This document shows positions 54,214 through 64,000 of a stretch of 64,000 nt of DNA, in pieces. The stretch is taken from NCBI RefSeq assembly GCF_000327385.1, contig NW_008708846.1:217188-281187 (forward strand), in the 5' to 3' direction. A program made the translations under genes and the position numbers. The stretch's first letter is position 1. Each line of letters starts with the position of its first letter. The notes below the pieces were generated by a model. It did not search any database, was not told the DNA's origin, and saw only the letters and a program-made list of their open reading frames with translations. This DNA is from Lottia gigantea (Eukaryota; Mollusca; Gastropoda; Lottiidae).

Positions 54214-56844
54214 AGCTGTTTTGTAAATTCTCATGTTTCATGTGATGATTTATATTCTTGAGATCTTGGTCAAATTTGAAATTAAGAATTTTTTGGTAAA
54301 CGCTTTTTGAATTATTGCCCTTGACTTAGTAAAAACACGTCCACATTTGTTTGTGTTCAATAAAATAGAAGACACACAAACCATTTCACAAAGTTTTTTA
54401 CTGGTCCATTTTTAGTTGATCCAAATAATGTGGATACTCTATAGCACAACACATGGATAAACATTCAAAAAATAATCTGCTATAGAAAAAACTTAGTATT
54501 CCTAAAGTCTAACATGTTTCAAGAGCACAAAGGACTTTAAGACTACTATACAAAAACAAACTGGTTGCTTAAATTTTTTAAATTTTCATTATCGCATTTT
54601 AAGGGACAATCTGATATTGTTTAATGCATAAATTTGAATATCAAAAACAAGTAAATTATACCTGAAAATATTTTCTAAAAATTTCTATTTACTACATCTA
54701 CTTCATCAAACTGAATTTGTTTTAAAGGAGTTAATACAAAACGGGTGGTACTAATTGTTAAGGTAACTGTTGAAACTATTTAATGCGGTTGGGCCACGAT
54801 AATTACGTTAGCTTCCCATCATCAACAAAAAAAAAAATAGGCTCTGTAAAAGATTTTATTAGATAGATTTGGCGTTTTAAGAAATTACGACAGAGTTATT
54901 TTCTTTGGAGAAAAACTTTCAGGTAAATTAAGGGACTTTATATATGTCAATATTTTGATCTTTGCTTTTTTTTCTTTGACGAACAGATACAAAAGAAGTA
55001 GGCCAATAATTATGTAAATAACTTTTTCGTCGCGATCCACAGGTTTGTTCCTTTAAAATCGGGGTACAATACGGACAAACGCCGTATGCGTAAGCCTCTA
55101 TCACCTAGTGTACCATTGACTGCAGCTGCAGCTGTGACGAAAAATTGCCTGCAACATTAGCTGGATATCTTTGTAAGTATGCCATGGCTATTGAATCAGA
55201 TTGGTTTTAAACCCACTGGACCCACACCCATTAACCCCACACCCTATTCATAATTCGGATAATTCTTATCGGATATTACAGTGGTGTAACCTATTTTCGT
55301 GGATATAAGGATTCAACACCGAATTTCGTCAAAGTTAAAAAAACGAAAAAAAAAATTTATGTCTTAGATGTTTCCTCAGATATTCTACAAAATAATCATA
55401 ATTGGTTTATTTCGATTTTCTTTATGAATCCTTCACTTTCACCCATATTTCATGAGCAACCAACTCGACAACGGCGGCAGAATGCGTCACCTATTTTCGT
55501 GTACAATGTTTGATCTTTTGAACAAATGTTTGATAGTGTAGACGGGGAAAAATACGGAATAATATTAGTTCAAATGGGATTAGCCCTCATGAGAATAAAC
55601 AATATTATTGACACAATGTTATAAACCTAAATTGCAAATACTCGGTATTGCAATAATTACAGTGTACTTGTTATTGCGTTAATAATTAAAGGCTTTCCCA
55701 CTTTTTTGTACACAAATGGTAGGCTGTTTCATGGAATTATTTCTTTAACATTTCCGTCGGGTGAATCTATGCCATGATGATTGGGATTTTTTAGGCCAAT
55801 ACAAATTAATAAGGCTATTTACAATTACCCATAAAATATCGAAGACTGATATATCGGAAATTATGTGTAAAGTTGCATTCCCTGATGCTTTTCAAATGAA
55901 AGCCTTCCTAAGTGATATGTTGCCCTCTTTGGTGTTATTAGTATAATTTGCTCCCAAATGCGCTTGATGATAAATTGTTAATCTGGAAATGTATTGATAT
56001 AGAATTGATCTACAGTATTTTATTCGAGTTTGGGTGGAATTCAAATCTTTGCCTTTCCATTTTAACGTTGAACACAAACATCATCGTTAACTAAATAACT
56101 CAGTTTTTTTTTACTTGTCACAGCTTGTTAGAGGACATATTGTGCATTTACGTGATGAAAAATTGACCATAAGAACCGTTAAAAGTGATTTAGATATTAA
56201 ATTGAGGTCTTCGGTGGTTAAAATGAGGTCTTCGGTGGTCATCGGTAGTCTTCGGTTGTGAAAAGACGGACCGAGATTGGTATCCGCAGATAAATTTATC
56301 TCTTCTTCCCAATTGTCACAATAAGAAGTACAGTCGAGTAATCTAATTTCGTGGAAACCTATTATTCGTGGATTTCCGGAAAGGATTAATAATTTACATG
56401 AGCGACCTTGCGCGACCTCCGCATTAGTTTGATTTGATAAACATGGGTTTTCTGTACAATATCAGCTAGTGGCGGATTTCAGTTATTACCAAACGTCACC
56501 ATTTTTTATCGGCCGAATTTCCTTATAATCCCAAGCGGTAATCGGAATTCCAAGTGTCGTCTGCTAGAATATATTCCAACGAATGAAGTCACTTGATCAA
56601 CTAGCGGATTCCGTGTCAGCAGAAAATTTCTATGGAACACAAAGTGGACCATATTCTTATGTTGTTTCAGTGACTTTTAGCAATAAATCACGCTACGTAT
56701 CATATTTTGTCAGTCACTATTTTTTTTTTAAATCGTGGTTCTTTGAAGGAATTGTCACTAGTTATAATGAATTGATATTAAAGATAAATACTAAGAGAAG
56801 TTAATTATACCACCCGATATCCATACAACGTGTTTTTCCAATTG

Positions 56845-56996
56845 TTTCTCCGTCACACGTCAGTACGTCAGTCACCACGGCAAACACGTCACACGTCGAT
56901 GCTACCTTATAAAATTGACGTGTCTGGCGTGTTTACTGACGTGTTTGACGTATATACTGACGGGTCTGACGTGTTTACTGACGTGTGACGGAGAAA
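56845..56996. mobile_element. Short inverted-repeat element dense in TGACGT
   Basis: The first 21 bases (56845-56865) are the reverse complement of the last 21 (56976-56996); the shared part includes CTCCGTCACACGTCAG. The 152-bp element carries many copies of gacgtgt/tgacgt on both strands. Confidence 0.75.
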
Positions 56997-57509
56997 AAAT
57001 TGAAACATCGTATTTTGTATGACCGTGATTGTGGACAAATGCTTGATCGTCTGATCGGCTTTCCCAACAACAAGGAACATTGTCAAACATGTTTGACGTT
57101 GTTCAAATTTTTAACTGCATGTAGCTGCATGTTTCATCTTCACAACAAATGTTGGCAATATTTAAATTAGTCTTTAACAAATCAGCAGTCGTATACACGT
57201 CATGTGACTTAGCTTTCAGTATAGCAGCCGACACGGATAAGTGTGAACAATGAATTTAATACATCTTATTACTGTATCTTTTCCTTTTCAATTAATGGTA
57301 CTGCCAGGATCGTCATTTCATCAAGGACAATGCCTTATGGCGAATTTGAAATAAAAATAACATAGAATACATTTTACATAGATTAAAAATATAATGATTT
57401 TATCCTCTTATTTGACGTCTATGGTATATATATATAGGTGGTAATTACCGTTTGAAGTCTACCAAAGCCTCGTAATGAAAGATAACAGAACTGTTGCCTC
57501 AAAGAAAAA

Positions 57510-58815
57510 AAGACCTCAGTTACCACCCTGACCACATTTGCTAATAAGCCATGAAGGAAGATACATCCATACGTAAAATATTTCTGACGCGTGCCTATTC
57601 AGCTGTAGCACTCTCAAAAAGGCCTGATAAGACTCATGCTGACCTCTTCGTTTGATCCAATCACTGACCATTGGCGAACCTTTCACGCTCTCCTCTTTCG
57701 ACGAGGAATTGGCGAAATAATAACTGGTGATGTCAGCCTCCATGTTAATAATATGCTATCTCTTGTACACTGGCTAATAAAAGAACCTAATGTGTCTTAA
57801 ATATATATAGTATTATCTATTAATCAACCCCTTATAGCAGAACACGGCAATTGGCGACGAGGATTGAGCCATTAACAAGTATCTTTAATCCTAAAAAGGA
57901 AATTCCTGCCATGACAGCTTCTCGTTTGCAAAGATATGCATTATTTCTAACTAGTTTTTATTATGATATTGAATATAGAAATACAACAAAACATGGAAAC
58001 GCCGATGGACTATCACGTTTGCCGGTAATATCAAAGGATATTGGTACCAATGATATTGATGGTATATTTCAGTTGTCTCAATTCAGCTGTTTGCCAATTA
58101 CATGTGAAAAAGTTAGACGAGAAACTATTAAAGATCATGTGCTTATGAAAGTATATGAATGCTATGAATTAGTAGAACATAAAAACGATTAGCTGCTTAT
58201 TATTCTACGGAAAAATGAGATATCAGTAGTAAATGTGGGGTAATAGAGTTATTCTGCTAACGAAGCTCCGAAGCCGAGTTTTAGAGGAAATACATGACAC
58301 TCATAGTGGTATTGTACGTATGAAAGCGCTCGCCAGAAGTTATGTTTGGTGGCCTGGTATTGATCATCAGATAAAAGAAATAGTAAAGAAATGTACTAAT
58401 TGTCAACAAATCCAAAATGCCCATTAACTTGTACAACTTCATTCATGGGAGTGGCCAGAAAAGCCTTGGCAACGAGTACATATTGACTTCGCTGGTCCAT
58501 TTCAAGGTCCTATGTTTTTTATAATGGTTGACGCACACTCTAAATGGCCAGAGATATTTTTAATGAAGTCTACCGAATAACCCAAATGGTGAAGATTTTG
58601 ATATAGTTATACCTGGTATAGATGATCAACTAGCTAACGTACCAAATGGTGGAAACAACAACGATAATGCTGATCGCCGCCCTCCGGACAGTTTATTATA
58701 GTGACATTTCATATTTAAGTTATCAATAAAGAATATTCAAAGTTATACACTTAGATAAAAGAAAATATATACTGTGTCAGATTATAGATCAACACATTTT
58801 TAAGAAAGGGAGGAT
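57510..58815 (+). mobile_element. Ty3/gypsy LTR retrotransposon fossil (broken)
   Basis: Visible parts, in order: a stretch that may be the end of a 5' LTR (to about 57845, with an AATAAA), a leader-like 'attggcgacgagg' motif, the C-terminal end of the RNase H region (ending GNADGLSRLPV, a hallmark of this family), the integrase zinc-binding segment (WWPGI and KCTNCQ), the beginning of the integrase core (HIDFAGPF and VDAHSKWPEI), and a polypurine tract AGAAAGGGAGGATT near 58803. The element is much shorter than a full Ty3/gypsy (about 5 kb) and has several breaks; it is a fossil of moderate age. No matching 3' LTR was recognised. Confidence 0.75.
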
Positions 58816-58849
58816 TATGCAGAAGCTACGTTCCTGATTTACAAACTCA

Positions 58850-59460
58850 TTTTGTTTTACTTGTATGCTGATATCGTAGAACCTCGAGTGGGAAACGTGA
58901 ACTCTCCGCTGTTGGAATTGATTCAAAGCGGCCATGGTTATCATCGTTCATCCAAGATTCACTACAGTCATCTCAAGTACGATCGAAAGACTGCTGTCAG
59001 CATCTATATAAGGAACGGCATGGGCGTAGCCAAACCATTCATACAAGGCAAGGTTGTCGTCAAACTTCATTTTCGGCGCCTACAATGATTCGCCCATTGT
59101 ATTTTCTAAGGAGGTGTTTTGAGATAGAGAGGGGAAGGACGGTTTTCCGGATTGCTCTCAGCAGTCAAAAGCAACCTCACATTAGGAAAGACCTTTTCGG
59201 CGGGCAAAGAAACCCTAAAGAAGAATGCAGCGGAACTCTTGGCCCCCGTGGGTTTAATGAATGTCATCTCGGGGCGACAGAAAGAAATGGCTTCGAGTCC
59301 GTTCAAACCCGACAGGAGAAACACTAATGCCTTTAGTTAAACCACGTCGTGTCTCCAGCCTATAAAAGTATCCACATTGTCGTCCATGGGATCAGTGTCC
59401 AACAGGACGTCAAAGAAGAAGAAGCGAAGAGGATCGTTTATCGTCTCGACTCCTCACTCA
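58850..59460 (+). mobile_element. Possible Polinton-like fossil (broken)
   Basis: Two neighbouring coding remnants follow each other: one ends in a segment with IVEP near its start and KVVVKLHFR at its end; the next is small, with GLLSAVKSNLTLGKTF and a lysine/arginine-rich end near 59415. This pair and order recall minor virion-type proteins of Polinton-like elements in molluscs and cnidarians. The stretch is GC-richer than its surroundings. It is broken with several breaks and lacks the polymerase, integrase and major capsid. The family call is from memory. Confidence 0.4.
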
Positions 59461-59724
59461 ATGGTAAACTTATCTATATGTGATGGACGTCGGAAGCAGT
59501 GGGTGGCTGGGTGAGGGCCCAGCCCTCCACTTTTTTCCTAAAAAAGGAGAATATCACACGGCGTCTTTCTTTTCTTATGAACCCCCCACCTCAAAAATTC
59601 GTTCCGACGCAAGTCGAGACCTGGTAGGGGGCTTTTTTCCCTATACAAAGGAGAGCGAAACTTGGCGTAATTTTTTAACCATGTGAAATTGAGCTCAACC
59701 AATCCAATTTTTCAGTACATCAAA

Positions 59725-62061
59725 ATGTTTGTTTGGGCCAAAATAAAGGGTACACCAGTTATGTGGCCTGGAAAGATTATGCACAAGGGCCAGATTGCCG
59801 CCGGTGTATATATAAACTTTGATGATTCTGTGTAAGTATTAGTGTCTTAAATTTTGATACATGTTCTCGTTTTCATTTACATGCCCGATACCCAATACTT
59901 TATACATGGTCTTAATTGTAACATTTCTATGATCTACGTCCTATAAAAATGTTCAAAAGATAATAGGTGGGAATGAAAATTCCAACTGCATTACAACAGT
60001 AAATATTATGATAACCAATTTACTTTCAGGTTCACTGTAAAACTGTCAGAAATTGTACCTTTCAATGAAAATATGTCGAAATTACGGCAAGCAGCAATTG
60101 GTAGGCTCATTGTAATAGATGATATTATTATAACAAACTGTTACTGATTTGTTTCATTCGATATTCAAATAACCACACAATGTTATTATTGTTGGTGTTA
60201 TATGTTCAGTTTTGTTCAGCCTTTACAATTAACATTTTGTTTCTAAGCTGAGATTAAATATAAATGGATACTTATGCTATAAAACCAAATTTGAATTTAC
60301 TTAATGATTTAGAGATGCTAAATCTGCAGTGCAAATAGAAACGCTTAGTTTACTTTAATGGTGTAGCAAATCCTGAACATATTTTGAAAGCTGGACTAAT
60401 ACATTTTCAATTGTTATTCTCAATTTTCAGACATGTTACTTAAGAAGGGAAAATTAAATTCATTACAATGCTTTATGGATGATGTACAATGGGCTTTAGG
60501 TCAGTCAGTATTTTGATTAGCAATAGTCCGTATTGAGATATTTCTGTCTCTTTCTAACTACACCACCAGTTTTTTTTTTCTTTGTCTTCATCTATAACCT
60601 CGTCCCCAACTCCATAATAGGTGTATAATTTCATTAAGTTATCAAATTTGAATACAGTTATGATATTATTTTTTTAGATGAAGGCCTCAAAAATAAACAC
60701 GCCACTGACGCAGAAGTCACTGATAATAGTGAAGTACTGATAACTACAGATGTCACTGATAATGGTGCACTGAAAACTAAAGATGTATCTAATAATCGCG
60801 ACGTACCTACAAATACAGATGTCAGTAATAACATTGGGGTACTAAAAACTACAAATGCCACTGATAATGGTGTACTGAAAACTATAGATGAGACCGACAT
60901 TGGTGTACTGAAAACTGCAGATGTCACTAATAATTGCGAGGTATTCATAAATACCGATTTCACTGATAATGGTCAATTACTGACAACTAAAGATGTCACT
61001 GATAATGTTAAAGTACCGAGAAATGCAGACGTCACTGATAATGGTGCACTGAAAACTAATAATGGTAAAGTACTGATAAATACAGATGTCACTGATAATG
61101 GTGAATTAATGATAACTACAAATATTACTGATAATGAACCGTTACTGGAAACTATATATGTCACTGATAATGGTGTATTGAAAACTACAGATGTCCCTAA
61201 TAATGGTAAAGTACTTATAAGTACAGATGTCACTGGTAATGGCGAGGTACTGATAAATACAGATGTCAATGATAATGGTCAATTACTGAAAACTACAAAT
61301 ATTACTGATAATGAACCGTTACTGGAAACTATATATGTCACTGATAATGGTGCACTGAAAACTAAAGATGTCCCTAATAATGGTAAAGTACTGATAAATA
61401 CAGATGTCAATGATAATGGTCAATTACTGAAAACTATATACGTCGCTGATAATGGTGAATTGAAAACTACAGATGTCAATGATAATGGTCAATTACTGAA
61501 AACTATATATGTCGCTGATAATGATGAATTGAAAACCACAGATAACAATGATAATGGTCAATTACTGAAAACTATATATGTCGCTGATAATGGTGTATTG
61601 AAAACTTCAGATGTCGCTGATAATTCTGCACTGAAAACTACAGATGTCACTGATAATTCTGCACTGTACAGAAAAATACAGATGTTATTGATAATGGTCA
61701 ATTACTGAGAACTGCATATGTCCCTGATAATTCTGCACTGAAAACTACTGATATCAATGATAATGATGAGTGGAAATAATAAGGATAAAGCACTTTCTGA
61801 TATTGTGTACGAAATAAAAGATAACGATGATCTGATGATTACAAATGAGATATGCACAAATTTGAATACTGAGATGAATGACATATCTGAAAGGAATGAA
61901 ACCCTTAATGATATTTTGGGAATTGATGAAATAATTAGTGCTAGTGAATATGAAGAGGATGACGAAGATTATGATGGTAGAAATTATCTTTCAAAGATGT
62001 TACAGAATTGGACTAAATTTGAAGATAAGATAAGTAAAAGTAATGCGAAAGAAGATAAATG
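59725..62061 (+). CDS. PWWP-domain protein with long 'TDVTDNG' tandem repeat (N-terminal part of locus)
   Basis: Exons 59725-59831, 60030-60100, 60431-60499 and 60678 onward have good donors and acceptors and join in phase. They encode MFVWAKIKGTPVMWPGKI...GVYINFDDSVFTVKLSEIVPF, a PWWP domain (aromatic VWAKIKG, PxxWP motif, FFDD-like INFDD, and the LSEIVPF strand); PWWP domains bind methylated histone tails and DNA in chromatin. A helix (DMLLKKGKLNSLQCFMDDVQWAL) follows. Exon 4 encodes some 28 tandem TDVTDNGxLKT-like units, then an acidic region (SEYEEDDEDYDG). Near 61672 the repeat continues in another frame for about 85 bp before the first frame resumes at 61757, and a TGA follows at 62060. 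The start codon is the first ATG in frame with the PWWP domain. Confidence 0.65.
60700..61780 (+). repeat. Coding minisatellite, 36-39-bp units
   Basis: Units such as acagatgtcactgataatgg tgcactgaaaact, with three unit lengths mixed, encode TDVTDNGALKT, TDVNDNGQLLKT, TNITDNEPLLET and relatives. Longer segments are themselves duplicated (for example 61100-61190 and 61295-61385), so the array has grown by unequal exchange in blocks. Confidence 0.9.
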
Positions 62062-62218
62062 ACTTACTGTTAATGTCTCATTGGTTAATAGAGGAACTCA
62101 AGAGGCAGAAGGTGAAAAGGTATTGGATTCTAACTGGGATAAAGAGGAAGAAATTATTGATGTTGTAAACTGATGGATCTGAATTCCTGGGAGACAATAA
62201 AAATCCAAATATCTACAT

Positions 62219-64000
62219 AAGACGGGTCTTAAAATCAAAAGTAAAGAACAGAGTATACAATTCAGTCAATTGTTGTCTATTTTGCCAAAACCTTATTCAA
62301 CATATTCGGCCACATTTGAAACTAAAACATTGTCATATCAAAAAAGTAGACAATGCCTTTTCTGCCCATGCAGCTGGAAATGAAAAACCCTTGGAACTTT
62401 TGTGAGCTGAATGAGATGATCTGAACAATAGGAGAGTAATAAAAAATGGGTCAGGCGAATTGCTGTTATTTAGACGACCTTCAAAAAACTTAGACGCTTC
62501 TGAATATGGATCATGTCCAAATTGTTACGAATGGATATCTAAGAACAATATTAAACGGCACCAGATTAAGTGTATGGGTATAGACAATGCACTTGGAATA
62601 CAATCAAAGAAAAACCTAGTCTTGCAATCTGACATCGCTTGTGGACGTTTCAAGTCAAATGCATCTGAATTCCTAAGGAAAGAAGTTTTTTCAATAATGA
62701 CAGTTGATCTTATATCTGAAATTGCACAAAATGATGTTTTGATTGTGGCACTGTGAATGCTGGTTAAGACAAAACATCGATAACCCACTGAAGAGGGCAC
62801 ATTATTCCTCCCAAAGAATGCGGTTAGCTGGCCGGTTGTTGGTGGAGCTAAGAAAATTGGTCGCAGATACTGGTAATGAAAAACACATGTCTATGTGGGA
62901 TTTTATAAAACCAGAATTTTTCGATATCATGGCCCAAGCTGCATTAGAAGTTGCTATACCACTGATTGATGATGAAGATGAAATAAAATCTCCATCAAAT
63001 TGCTTGAAACTGAAATATGACATTCTGAGATTGACAAAGTTTAAGTGGAGCTTTGTTGTTAAAGGCACAGAACAAAACGATAAGGAAAGAAAAGACTGTA
63101 AAACGTTTTTACATCTGATGTCACTTGAATTCAAAACAAAAGTCACCAAATTGGCGTACACAGTTCTAATGAAGAGACAATTTACGAAAAGCAAAGATAT
63201 TCCAGCACCGTCAGATATTGAAATTCTAAATAAGCATCTCATTAGCGAACTATCAACATGTTCCTTGAATTCTTCAAAAGAAAACTTATTTCATATTGTA
63301 AAATTCCTGCAATGCAGACTCTTATCTTACAACAAAAGGCGGTCTGGTGAAATCGATGCCATCAGGTACTTGTCACCTCCTTGTACTCGAGATCTATCAA
63401 ATTGGAAATTCAAATAAGACAAATTTCTGTTTGAAGTTTCTAAACTATTTTTATTACGTTATGTGTTAAGTCACACTCTTAACATTCTTAAACGGGCGTT
63501 AATTTGAATTTAGAAATTTTGCTATTATTACAGGATTGTCAAGTTAATTTACAAGAAATTATGATTATCTCTCTAGTATGAATCATGAACTTTTTAATGT
63601 TGCCCGCATTACTGTAATTTCAATTTGAGAAGCTTTTTGTCAAGAAGGAAAGAACTGTCAGATGTGGATCAAAGTTGGGGAATTGTCCTTATTAGAAAAA
63701 CATCTTTTGAAATCCCAAGACCTTATGATAGTGCGTGGAAAGGTAAAGCTATATCTGCTATAATGTGTAGATATGTGTCAGATAAATTGATTAAAGGAAA
63801 AAGTATCGTTATATTTTCTATAATTACTTGTGAAATTTCCTATTCATTAAAGATTTAAAGTTGGATAGGGGAATATTTCATTAAAAAGTAATTTTTTCAG
63901 CGAGGAAAACCAGTTCCTGTTATAATCCCTGATCATTGCAGAAAACCTTTAGAATTTATCGTTAATGCTGATGTTCGTGAAAAAGCTGGAGTAAACAAAG
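62219..64000 (+). pseudogene. C2H2 finger plus recombinase-like 'NRRRxGE' family body, disrupted, runs off the window
   Basis: From about 62260 a frame reads CCLFCQNLIQHIRPHLKLKH (C2H2 finger), then after two in-frame TGA codons (near 62402 and 62411, where the family would have Arg) GELLLFRRPSKNLDASEYG, CPNCYEWISKNNIKRHQIKC (knuckle). Around 62743-62756 the frame changes and continues CWLRQNIDNPLKRAHYSSQR and the helical region to LLSYNKRRSGEID (to 63365). An exon at about 63630-63742 gives ELSLLEKHLLKSQDLMIVRGK, and the next (63901-64000) RGKPVPVIIPDHCRKPLEFI. These match, in order, a metazoan family I know only as uncharacterised, whose missing C-terminus carries tyrosine-recombinase-like motifs. 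The upstream PWWP exons probably belong to the same gene. The join into 63630 is out of phase. Confidence 0.6.

Larger units (their letters stand above)
52862..57509. other. Intergenic stretch downstream of the RNF213-like gene
   Basis: No gene recognised. It holds MITE pieces (53372-53600, ends 'ccctttaagtagt'; 54560-54745 inverted), a hairpin (53973-54008), scattered 'attttcgtgg' repeats (55291, 55491, 56346) and an inverted-repeat element at 56845-56996. Open frames of 60-75 codons here show no family resemblance. Confidence 0.5.

Noticed and set aside
56583-56804. 73-codon + frame downstream of the RNF213-like gene
   Set aside because: No start context, no family match, surrounded by repeats.
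60658-61269. Minus-strand frames through the TDVTDNG repeat
   Set aside because: Shadow of the coding minisatellite; the + strand frame is tied to spliced PWWP exons.
62802-63242. Minus-strand frame of 146 codons
   Set aside because: Opposite-strand shadow of the recombinase-like family body, which has clear family similarity on the + strand.

Overview
The window looks like nuclear DNA of an invertebrate animal, most likely a bivalve mollusc: it is strongly AT-rich, genes are split into many short exons with GT/AG junctions, and the introns are full of repeats, including one family with a palindromic 5' end and a core of ~160-bp tandem units, a plan I associate with mollusc 'pearl'-type elements. 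The species cannot be fixed from the sequence.

Positions 1879-52861 (+) hold the 3' half of one large gene for an RNF213/mysterin-type E3 ubiquitin ligase. I traced 45 exons (about 6.69 kb of coding sequence, about 2,228 residues) that join in phase from the C-terminal part of the AAA+ core, through a C3HC4 RING (20735-20920) and the RZ zinc finger (35539-36289), to the natural stop at 52861. The 5' half lies upstream of the window. Two blemishes stand out: an in-frame TAA as the first whole codon of exon 2 (2379-2381), and an unclear donor for exon 25, just before a repeat.

The introns carry more than 20 copies or pieces of the palindromic repeat family, all in the gene's orientation as far as I can see, with three kinds of 3' tail. 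They also carry minisatellites (21 bp at 7.9-8.7 kb; a ~55-unit 28-bp array rich in GATA motifs at 13.1-14.6 kb; a second 28-bp array at 14.7 kb; a ~33-bp array that copies a splice acceptor at 41.8-42.1 kb), several MITE-like elements with terminal inverted repeats, tRNA-derived SINE pieces, a Tc1/mariner fragment and a glycosyltransferase-like gene fragment. There is one 50-N assembly gap.

From 52862 to about 57.5 kb I see no gene, only a poly(A) signal candidate, small inverted-repeat elements and a perfect hairpin. At 57.5-59.5 kb two broken fossils lie side by side: a Ty3/gypsy element and what looks like a Polinton-like element. From 59725 to the window end runs a second locus (+): a PWWP domain, a long 'TDVTDNG'-type tandem repeat, a C2H2 finger, a Cys/His knuckle, and the N-terminal part of a widespread uncharacterised family that I recall as tyrosine-recombinase-like. 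This locus has several in-frame stops and frame changes, so it is either a decaying gene or affected by sequence errors. Its combination of a chromatin-reader domain with a recombinase-like body is the most unusual protein architecture in the window.
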